Assembly (NCBI GenBank): GCA_027353565.1
Contig: DAIEHO010000311.1
Span: 1 to 6,054 of the forward strand
From: Propionibacteriaceae bacterium
GTDB lineage: Bacteria; Actinomycetota; Actinomycetes; Propionibacteriales; Propionibacteriaceae
DNA length: 6,054 nt
Direction of reading: 5' to 3'
Part shown: piece after piece, positions 1 through 5,543 of the stretch
How the letters are laid out: the number at the start of each line of letters is the position of its first letter
Numbering within the stretch: the first letter of the stretch is position 1
Notes under the pieces: generated by a model
Told to the model about the DNA's origin: nothing
Databases searched by the model: none
Seen by the model: only the letters and a program-made list of their open reading frames with translations
Made by a program: the position numbers and the translations under genes

Positions 1-346
1 CGCCGCTCCTCGGCGCAGGTTGAGCGGTCACCGAGGGTCGTGCGGCAACGGGCGGGGTCGTACGGACCGGGACGAGGGCGCTCTCGTACTGGCTGAGCGA
101 CAAGGCGTTCAGAACCGGCTGGGTCGGTGCTGAGATCGCGACCGAGACGGCGGACACGGCAGCCGCCGCCGGGGCCGCCGAGCCGGCGGTCGCTGACGCC
201 GGGACGGTGATCTGAGGCTGTGGCGGCGCGGCGTACATCCCGACCCTGGCGATGGATGCCGTGCCGATCGCTGCCATCGACAAGGCTATGGCAAGCCATC
301 CCATCGCCAGTCCGGCAACCTGAGGCCTCTTCACAGGAATGAACAC
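1..346 (-). CDS. Membrane-anchored Ala/Pro-rich protein, N-terminal part (cut by window edge)
   Basis: An open frame without stops runs from the left edge to a GTG at 346, giving 115 codons; the rest lies outside the window. The N-terminus has a basic start (VKRPQ) and then a hydrophobic stretch at about residues 10-32 (AGLAMGWLAIALSMAAIGTA), which fits a signal anchor or uncleaved signal peptide. After that comes a low-complexity region rich in Ala, Pro, Ser, Thr and Val, like the disordered linkers that carry actinobacterial proteins out through the cell wall. No catalytic domain is visible in the part present, so the function is unknown; a secreted enzyme or a wall-associated protein is possible. 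The start is uncertain: GTG at 334 and ATG at 304 are in frame and none of the three has a good Shine-Dalgarno. It is divergent from a two-component system, so it may be one of that system's targets (inference). Confidence 0.6.
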   Translation of the reverse strand, partial: MFIPVKRPQVAGLAMGWLAIALSMAAIGTASIARVGMYAAPPQPQITVPASATAGSAAPAAAAVSAVSVAISAPTQPVLNALSLSQYESALVPVRTTPPVAARPSVTAQPAPRSG

Positions 347-413
347 TAGGTCAGAAAAGGCTGCGACGGGGCATCGGGGTGCCTTGCGTGTTCATTCGAT
401 CCCACTAGGGTTC
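338..413. promoter_or_regulatory. Divergent intergenic region with candidate operator repeats
   Basis: This stretch separates, or just overlaps, the starts of the leftward membrane protein gene and the rightward response regulator gene. AATGAACAC at 338-346 is repeated exactly in inverted form as GTGTTCATT at 388-396. CACTAGG occurs directly repeated at 344-350 and 403-409. The second copy sits inside an imperfect palindrome, GATCCC-ACTA-GGGTTC (398-413), with one mismatched pair. Such elements would suit autoregulation by the OmpR-type regulator encoded next to it, but this is inference. No convincing -35/-10 pair could be assigned on either strand. Confidence 0.4.
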
Positions 414-418
414 TTTGT

Positions 419-1108
419 ATGACACGGATCCTCCTCGTAGAGGACGACGCAGCGATCCGTCGTGCGCTCAGACGGTCCCTCGAAGACCAGGGCGACGCGG
501 TAGCTGTGGCCCCTGACGGGATGACCGGACTGCGTCTCGTGCTCTCGGAGCAGCCGGACGTCGTCCTGCTGGACCTGGGTCTCCCGGACGTCGACGGCCT
601 GCGCATGCTGGGCATGCTCCGCGGCGTGAGCGACGTACCGGTCATCGTCGTCACCGCGCAGGACGACGACCGCACAGTCGTCAAGGCGCTGGACGCGGGC
701 GCCGACGACTACGTGGTCAAGCCCTTCGGCACCGAGCAGGTGCAAGCGCGGATCCGCGCGGTACTGCGCAGGGCGAGCCGTCCGACGGGGGGCGAGGGCC
801 CTGTCGTCGTGGCCGGCCTCTCGATCGACCCGCGCTCCAGGTCGGCGTCGCTGGACGGTGAACGCCTCGAGCTCAGCCGCAAGGAGTTCGACCTGCTGTT
901 CCTCCTCGCCTCCCGGTCCGGGGAGGTCGTCACCAAGAGGGAGCTGCTCGCCGAGGTGTGGCAGCAGCCGTACGGAGGCGCCGAACGGACCGTTGACGTC
1001 CACCTGTCCTGGTTGCGGCGCAAGCTTGGTGAGACCGCGGCACAGCCGAGATACCTGCACAGCGTGCGAGGGGTGGGTGTTCGGCTGGCGGATCCCGGTG
1101 ACGAGTGA
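419..1108 (+). CDS. OmpR/PhoB-family two-component response regulator
   Basis: A 229-residue protein of normal length for an OmpR/PhoB-family DNA-binding response regulator. The receiver domain covers about residues 1-118: acidic pocket E8-D9-D10, phosphoacceptor D52 in the VVLLDLGLPDVDG segment, switch threonine T79 and conserved K101 in VVKPFG. The C-terminal winged-helix domain covers about 130-226, with the typical LSRKEFDLLFLLA stretch, a recognition helix around 190-203 (RTVDVHLSWLRRKL) and the final wing HSVRGVGVRL. It should be phosphorylated by the kinase encoded immediately downstream and then bind promoter DNA in the cytoplasm. The ATG at 419 is preceded by AGGG at 407-410, a weak but correctly spaced (8 nt) ribosome-binding site. 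Its stop overlaps the kinase start. The regulon cannot be read from the sequence; the divergent gene is the obvious candidate target. Confidence 0.95.
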   Translation: MTRILLVEDDAAIRRALRRSLEDQGDAVAVAPDGMTGLRLVLSEQPDVVLLDLGLPDVDGLRMLGMLRGVSDVPVIVVTAQDDDRTVVKALDAGADDYVVKPFGTEQVQARIRAVLRRASRPTGGEGPVVVAGLSIDPRSRSASLDGERLELSRKEFDLLFLLASRSGEVVTKRELLAEVWQQPYGGAERTVDVHLSWLRRKLGETAAQPRYLHSVRGVGVRLADPGDE

Positions 1109-2388
1109 GACGGCAGATCGTCTGGCTCGTCGCCGCCACCACGTCCGTGGTGGTGCTGGCGTTCGTCATCCCGCTGGCACTGCTCATCCAGAGCTTCGCA
1201 CGCGTCGGTGCCATGGCCTCGGCCGAGCAGGAGGCGCAGGGCGCCGAGCTGCTCATCCAGAGCCTGCACAGCGATCCCCGGCTGCCCGAGCTCATCGCGA
1301 ACCTTGACAACCCCGCCAGCCGCAGCGCCACCAGCGTCGTGACGCCCACGGGGCAGGTCTACGGCTCACCGATCGACGTCAACGACCCCGACGTGATCCG
1401 CGGACGGACCGGCCCCGGCTACGAGGACGCCAACCGCCCCACGGGGGGCATCGTCGTACGGTCGGTGGTGGTCGAGGGCACTGGGACGTACGTGGTCGTT
1501 GCCAAGGTCAGCCGTGCCTATCTCACCCAGGGTGTGTGGGCGGCGTGGCTGACGGCTGTCGCCATCGGAGTCGGCCTCACGCTGATCTCGGTCATTGCGG
1601 CGTCGATGGTGGTGAGGCGCATCAGCGGCCCCCTGCGGGAGGTCGCCTCCGTGGCCCATCAGCTGCGCAGCGGCAACCTCAACGCCCGAGCGGAGCCCGC
1701 CGGCGCCGCCGAGACCCGCGAGCTCGCCGAGGCGCTCAACGGCCTCGCCGACCGCATCACCGAGCTCCTCGCTGCCGAGCGGGCGGCGATCGGCGAGATG
1801 GCCCACAGACTGCGCACGCCCATCACGGCTCTTCGGCTCGACGCCGAGGCCGTCACCGACCCCGAGCTGTCCGCGCGTCTCAGCGACCACCTCACCGAGG
1901 TGCAGCGTGCCGTCGACACGATCGTCAAGGAAGCCCGCCGCGGCGTGCGCGACGACCTGGTCGTCGACTGCGACGCCACCCAGGTCGTCCGTGAGCGCGT
2001 CGCGTTCTGGAGCGCGCTCGCGGAGGACCAGGGAAGGCCTTTCCACGAGGAGCTGCCGGAGGAGCCGCTGCGCGTGCAGATGCCGGCCAGCGACCTCGTG
2101 GACCTCATCGACATCTGCATCGACAACGTGTTCGCGCACACGGCCGAGGGGGTCGCGTTCGGGGTCACCCTCTCCAAGAGCGGCGACGGCGCCGTCCTGG
2201 TCATCGCCGACCAGGGACCCGGCTTCCAAGAGGGGGCCTCGCAGGGCGGGAACGACGTGATCGGCCGCACCGGTGTGGGCCTCGAGATCGTCGAGAAGCT
2301 CGTACGAGGCCTGGGCGGCACGTTCCGTACGAGCCCGCCGGGGCTCGCCGGAGCCACGGTCGCGGTGTCGCTTCCGTTGGCGCAGTGA
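1105..2388 (+). CDS. Membrane sensor histidine kinase
   Basis: A 427-residue sensor kinase, partner of the upstream response regulator. The start is GTG at 1105 inside a GTGA overlap with the regulator's TGA, implying translational coupling; no strong Shine-Dalgarno is seen. Transmembrane helices lie at about 6-28 and 147-170 and flank an extracytoplasmic sensor region of about 115 residues that I cannot assign to a ligand. A HAMP linker follows (about 170-225). The dimerisation/phosphoacceptor helix carries H234 in AHRLRTPITALRLDAE. The ATPase domain has an N-box-like IDICIDNVFAHT (N341), G1 motif IADQGPGF (D369, G371, G373) and G2 motif GVGLEIV (G390, G392). The residue after the phosphorylated histidine is Arg rather than the usual Glu/Asp, and the first N-box Asn is Asp (D336). 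The fold is otherwise complete, so an active kinase is likely. It sits in the cytoplasmic membrane. Confidence 0.94.
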   Translation: MRRQIVWLVAATTSVVVLAFVIPLALLIQSFARVGAMASAEQEAQGAELLIQSLHSDPRLPELIANLDNPASRSATSVVTPTGQVYGSPIDVNDPDVIRGRTGPGYEDANRPTGGIVVRSVVVEGTGTYVVVAKVSRAYLTQGVWAAWLTAVAIGVGLTLISVIAASMVVRRISGPLREVASVAHQLRSGNLNARAEPAGAAETRELAEALNGLADRITELLAAERAAIGEMAHRLRTPITALRLDAEAVTDPELSARLSDHLTEVQRAVDTIVKEARRGVRDDLVVDCDATQVVRERVAFWSALAEDQGRPFHEELPEEPLRVQMPASDLVDLIDICIDNVFAHTAEGVAFGVTLSKSGDGAVLVIADQGPGFQEGASQGGNDVIGRTGVGLEIVEKLVRGLGGTFRTSPPGLAGATVAVSLPLAQ

Positions 2389-2389
2389 G

Positions 2390-2962
2390 TCAGTTACGCG
2401 CGGTACCGGTGAGCTCGCCGTGCGCGATGACGTGACCGGCGGCCGACTCGATCGCTCGTGACAGCGTGTCCCCCGACGGGACCTTGTCCAGGGCGAACAG
2501 GTGGAAGACGTAGTGGTGGTCCCCGTGACCGGGAAGCGCACTGGGTCCCTGGTAGCCCCTCGGGTCGAGCAGCCGTACGCCGGGAGCGGTCTTCCGCCGG
2601 TTCAGCTCCCCCTCGGAGACCGTACGCAGCGTCGGGTCGAGCAGTGCCGCGAGGTGGATGTGCGGGTCCTTGCTCGGCACGTCGATGTCCTCCACGACCA
2701 CGAGCAGCGACTTCGTGCTGACCGGTGGACGGGTCCATGCGAGCTGGGGGGAGACGTTGTCGCCGAACAGCGGGCCCGCGTGCCGCAGCGGCAGCTCTCC
2801 GTCGGGGCGGAACGACGTGCTCGTGAGTTTGACCGCCGTCGTGCCGGTGGGCGTGAGCTCCGGCCGGAGCGCGATGCTCTGCTCGGCGCCCGCCCTCCGC
2901 CCCCGGAGAGCGATGCCGACAGGTGTCAGGAGCATCGTGACGATCCTCATCAGCGGGTTCAT
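2390..2962 (-). CDS. PEBP/YbhB-YbcL family (Raf kinase inhibitor-like) protein
   Basis: A 190-residue protein of the phosphatidylethanolamine-binding protein superfamily. Family hallmarks are visible: LTSTSFRPDGELP (46-58), FGDNVSPQLAWTRPP (66-80) where the family has xNxSPxLxW, VVVEDIDVPSKDPHIHLAALL (88-108) with the anion-pocket Asp and His residues, and the second signature GYQGPSALPGHGDHHYVFHLFALD (136-159). Biochemical roles of bacterial YbhB-type proteins are poorly defined; small-molecule or anion binding is all the family supports. About 45 residues precede the core, including a short hydrophobic stretch (7-19) too short for a confident membrane anchor. The ATG at 2962 overlaps the stop of the upstream GH3 gene (ATGA) and has GGAG (2970-2973) seven bases ahead. 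The frame could be extended upstream to 3184, but that part is antisense-like, Arg-rich and covers the GH3 end, so I reject it. Its stop lies one base from the stop of the convergent kinase gene. Confidence 0.92.
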   Translation of the reverse strand: MNPLMRIVTMLLTPVGIALRGRRAGAEQSIALRPELTPTGTTAVKLTSTSFRPDGELPLRHAGPLFGDNVSPQLAWTRPPVSTKSLLVVVEDIDVPSKDPHIHLAALLDPTLRTVSEGELNRRKTAPGVRLLDPRGYQGPSALPGHGDHHYVFHLFALDKVPSGDTLSRAIESAAGHVIAHGELTGTARN

Positions 2963-5208
2963 CGGCCGGCTCCGTGGCGCTCGGCCCAGGTCGCCGCCAT
3001 GCTCAGCACGGTGTCGTGGTCTGGAGCCATGCCCGCGAACGTCGCGAGCGACATCAGCGGGAAGTTGCCGATCACCTCGACGAGGTCGCCGTACGACCTG
3101 AGGTCCGGCTGCCCTGCGGCGGCCGCCTCGTCGAGCAGCGCCCGGCCCTGCTCGTCGGCGAGCCACTCCTGGTAGGTCGACCACTCCGTCAGTGGCGCTG
3201 CGACGGGCGGGGCGTCGACGGTGATGGTCCGGGTCAGCGGCAGGTCGCGGGAGTTGTCGCCGACGGCCACGACGAAGTCGCCCGACTCCACGACCCAGCG
3301 ACCGAGCGTCTCCAGCCAGAACGAGAACGCGCGCTGGTCGAGGTCGATGCTGACCCGCGTCGAGGCTCCGGCATCGAGCGCCACCTTCGTGAAGCCCTTG
3401 AGCTCACGTGGCGGGCGGGCCACCGACGCAACCGGGTCGGACACGTACACCTGGACGACGTGGCGCCCGGAGACGGCGCCCGTGTTCGTCACAGTGACGG
3501 AGACGGAGGCCGCCAGGTCGTTCGTCGCGACGGAGCCGCGGGTGACGACCTCGAGGTCGCTCGTCTCGAAGGACGTGTACGAGAGGCCGTACCCGAACGG
3601 GAAGGCGACGTCGATGTGGCTGGCGTCGTACCCGCGGTAGCCGACGAACACGTCCTCGCCGTACAGGACCTTCTGCCAGGCGCCGGGGAAGTTGAGGTAC
3701 GACGAGCTGTCCTCGAGCCGGTGCGGCAGCGTCTCCGCGAGTCGGCCCGACGGGTTGACCGCGCCGGACACGATGTCGGCGATCGCACCACCTCCGGCCT
3801 GCCCGCCGAGCCATGCCTCGAGAAGAGCCGACGCATGGGGCGTGACGTCCCCGAGCAGAACGGACGATCCGTTGACCAGGACGACGGCGACCCTCGGGTT
3901 GGCCTCGGCGACGGCCGCGAGAGCCCTGAGCTGGTTCGCAGGGAGGTTCATGTGCGTCCGGTCGAAGCCCTCGGACTCCTCCGGGCCGGGAAGGCCGATG
4001 AGCATGACGACGGTGTCGGCGTCCTTCGCGACGTCGACGGCCTCCGTGACGAGCGCGTCGTCCACCTCGTACGAGTCGATCGTGTACGCGGCCGCGAACG
4101 TCGTGTCGAACACCTCGCTCAGGGCGTCGAGCGGCGACACGACTTTGGTGGGGTTCACCTGGGACGATCCGGCGCCCTGGTAGCGCGGCGTTCGGGCGAA
4201 CTCGCCGATGACCGCGACCTTCGTGCCGGGTGCGATGGGAAGCAGGCCGTCGTTGGTGAGGAGCACGGCCGACTCGCCGGCCACGCGGCGTGCGAGCGCG
4301 TGGTGCACGTCGGCGTCGTACGACTCGTCGAGGTCGAGGATCGGCGCGCCCTGCTCAGCCAGCCGCAGCACGGCCCGTACCCGGTCGTCGAGGACCTCCT
4401 CGGGGAGGGAGCCGTCGGTGACAGCCGCCACGATCGCGTCCGGGCTGTACGGGAGGGCTGGGGGCATCTCGAGGTCGAGGCCGGCGGCGGCAGCGGCCAC
4501 GCGGTCGTACACGGCACCCCAGTCGGACATCACGAGGCCCTCGAAGCCCCACTCGTCGCGGAGCACGTCCGTGAGCAGCCAGTGGTTCTCGCTGGAGGAG
4601 ACGCCGTTGATCTTGTTGTAGGAGCACATGACGGTCCACGGCTGCGAGGTCGTGACGATCTTCTCGAAGGCCGGGAGATAGATCTCGCGCAGGGCGCGCT
4701 CGGTGACCTCGGCCGAGACCCGGAGCCGATCGGTCTCCTGGTTGTTGGCCGCGAAGTGCTTGAGCGACGTGCCCACACCCTTCGACTGGATGCCGTCGAC
4801 GATGCCGACGCCCAGCTCGCCGGCCAGGTACGGGTCCTCGGACAGGTACTCGAAGTTGCGCCCGCACAAGGGAGAACGTTTGATGTTGACCCCGGGCCCG
4901 AGGACGACAGAGAGGTTGATCGCGCGGGCCTCCTGCCCGATCGCCCGGCCCACCTCGTACAGCAGCGACGGGTCCCAGCTCGATGCGACGGTGGCTGCGG
5001 GTGGGAAGCAGGTGGCGGGTACGGATCCGCTTAGGCCGACGTGGTCGCCGCCCGTCGGCTGAGCGCGCAGGCCGTGGGGACCGTCCGAGACCATGATCGG
5101 GCGGATGCCGAGGCGATCCACGCCGACCGTGTACCAGAACTCCGCACCGCTGGTCAGAGAGGCTTTCTCCTGCAGCGTGAGCTGGGTCAGCAGGGCGTTG
5201 ACGCTCAT
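2959..5208 (-). CDS. Glycoside hydrolase family 3 enzyme, beta-glucosidase-like
   Basis: A 749-residue GH3 enzyme that should release terminal, non-reducing beta-linked sugars from oligosaccharides or glycosides by the retaining mechanism. The N-terminal TIM-barrel domain (about 5-290) shows sugar-binding D42 in SDGPHGLR, GRNFEYLSEDP (117-126), K150-H151 in LKHFAANNQE, and the nucleophile D229 in GLVMSDWG. The alpha/beta C-domain (about 310-525) carries the likely acid/base E413 in ESEGFDR. The sequence FPFGYGLSYTSF (536-547) leads into a fibronectin-III-like domain (about 550-665), followed by a tail of about 80 residues ending in a helical segment with VIGNFPLMSLATFAGM (711-726). There is no signal peptide, so it acts in the cytoplasm on imported substrate. 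Exact sugar specificity (glucose, xylose, other) cannot be decided. ATG at 5208 is chosen because GAGGAAGG lies five bases ahead; the frame also extends to 5265 without such a site. It is first in an operon with the PEBP gene. Confidence 0.95.
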   Translation of the reverse strand: MSVNALLTQLTLQEKASLTSGAEFWYTVGVDRLGIRPIMVSDGPHGLRAQPTGGDHVGLSGSVPATCFPPAATVASSWDPSLLYEVGRAIGQEARAINLSVVLGPGVNIKRSPLCGRNFEYLSEDPYLAGELGVGIVDGIQSKGVGTSLKHFAANNQETDRLRVSAEVTERALREIYLPAFEKIVTTSQPWTVMCSYNKINGVSSSENHWLLTDVLRDEWGFEGLVMSDWGAVYDRVAAAAAGLDLEMPPALPYSPDAIVAAVTDGSLPEEVLDDRVRAVLRLAEQGAPILDLDESYDADVHHALARRVAGESAVLLTNDGLLPIAPGTKVAVIGEFARTPRYQGAGSSQVNPTKVVSPLDALSEVFDTTFAAAYTIDSYEVDDALVTEAVDVAKDADTVVMLIGLPGPEESEGFDRTHMNLPANQLRALAAVAEANPRVAVVLVNGSSVLLGDVTPHASALLEAWLGGQAGGGAIADIVSGAVNPSGRLAETLPHRLEDSSSYLNFPGAWQKVLYGEDVFVGYRGYDASHIDVAFPFGYGLSYTSFETSDLEVVTRGSVATNDLAASVSVTVTNTGAVSGRHVVQVYVSDPVASVARPPRELKGFTKVALDAGASTRVSIDLDQRAFSFWLETLGRWVVESGDFVVAVGDNSRDLPLTRTITVDAPPVAAPLTEWSTYQEWLADEQGRALLDEAAAAGQPDLRSYGDLVEVIGNFPLMSLATFAGMAPDHDTVLSMAATWAERHGAGR

Positions 5209-5213
5209 GGGGG

Positions 5214-5221
5214 CCTTCCTC
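5214..5221 (-). promoter_or_regulatory. Shine-Dalgarno of the GH3 gene
   Basis: GAGGAAGG on the minus strand, five bases before the ATG at 5208. It is the strongest ribosome-binding site in the window and decides the start of the GH3 gene in favour of 5208 over the longer frame beginning at 5265. Confidence 0.75.
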
Positions 5222-5274
5222 GAGTTGTACGCGCTCACGCTAGTCCCCCGGGCTCCTCGATACATTCACCCCAT

Positions 5275-5339
5275 CGGGGAGAGAACCTGGCTGGTCGGGG
5301 AGAGAAGGTAGCGGGCTCGGGGAGAGAACCTGGTTGGTC
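5275..5339 (-). repeat. Left cluster of a 22-bp repeat, three copies
   Basis: Three tandem copies, with GAGAGAA cores starting at 5279, 5300 and 5322 (spacing 21 and 22). Read on the minus strand the units share TTCTCTCCCCG at their end. Copies one and three have the GGTTCTCTC core and near-identical flanks (GACCAGCCA and GACCAACCA); the middle copy has the CCTTCTCTC core. The cluster ends about 67 bp before the GH3 start codon, a suitable place to influence that promoter. Confidence 0.85.
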
Positions 5340-5422
5340 AGAGGTCCCCAGTGACGTGGCTGGTCCGCGCAGGGATCGTGTGTACATAGCCCTCGCCCGA
5401 GGGGGCCGAAGGCTTCTCGCCT

Positions 5423-5532
5423 ACCAGGCCGCCTTCTCTCGCGAAGCAGGCCACCTTCTCTCCCGAATGTGGCTAGGTTCTCTCCCCGAGCAGGCTAGGT
5501 TCTCTCCCGGAGCAGGCTAGGTTCTCTCCGCG
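5423..5532 (+). repeat. Right cluster of a 22-bp repeat, five copies
   Basis: Five tandem copies with TTCTCTC cores starting at 5434, 5456, 5478, 5500 and 5522, a spacing of exactly 22 bp each time. The three copies nearest folD share GGCTAGGTTCTCTCC; the two inner copies carry GCC or ACC in place of AGG before the TTCTCTC. The cluster lies in the orientation opposite to the left cluster and begins 12 bp beyond the folD stop codon, so it would be part of the folD transcript's 3' end. A more degenerate copy (GGCTTCTCGC, near 5412) may extend the cluster inward. Confidence 0.88.
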
Positions 5533-5543
5533 ATCGTACGGGG

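Larger units (their letters stand above)
5209..5543. other. 335-bp intergenic region between folD and the GH3 gene
   Basis: No convincing gene lies here; the frames crossing it are short, have no ribosome-binding site and simply read through the repeats. It contains two oppositely oriented clusters of a roughly 22-bp repeat (5275-5339 and 5423-5532) and a repeat-free centre of about 83 bp (5340-5422). The centre holds a small perfect hairpin, CCCTC-GCCC-GAGGG (5390-5403), and the AT-richer word TGTGTACATA (5379-5388). The region must contain the 3' end of the folD transcript and the promoter of the GH3 operon, both on the minus strand. No clear -35/-10 pair and no hairpin followed by a U-tract was found. 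Confidence 0.75.

Noticed and set aside
392..1060. Minus-strand frame of 222 residues across the response regulator.
   Set aside because: It is antisense to a clear OmpR-family gene and its composition is that of a shadow frame.
2390..3184. The longer frame for the PEBP gene beginning at 3184.
   Set aside because: The extra 74 residues are Arg-rich, overlap the end of the GH3 gene and lack family similarity; the ATG at 2962 has a good Shine-Dalgarno and an ATGA overlap.
2974..5034. A 686-residue open frame on the plus strand.
   Set aside because: It lies entirely antisense to the GH3 gene, whose motifs are unmistakable. The translation is Arg/Val/Asp/Gly-rich without recognisable domains, as expected for the shadow of a high-GC gene.
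5226..5240. GCGTGAGCGC near the GH3 start as a LacI/CebR-type operator.
   Set aside because: Its symmetry is only three bases per arm and it does not match the known TGGGAGCGCTCCCA pattern.
5209..5265. The GH3 start at 5265 (19 extra residues).
   Set aside because: No ribosome-binding site is seen there and the added residues are not a signal peptide; the ATG at 5208 has GAGGAAGG at ideal spacing.
5390..5403. CCCTC/GAGGG hairpin as a rho-independent terminator for folD.
   Set aside because: The stem is short (5 bp, or 6 with a two-base loop) and no T-rich tract follows on either strand.
5041..5520. Plus-strand frame of 159 residues crossing the GH3 start and the repeat region.
   Set aside because: It has no ribosome-binding site, overlaps the GH3 gene antisense and has no recognisable protein features; the part over the repeats only translates repeat DNA.
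5275..5532. The repeats as a CRISPR array.
   Set aside because: Units of about 22 bp follow each other directly without unique spacers, occur in both orientations, and no cas gene is near.
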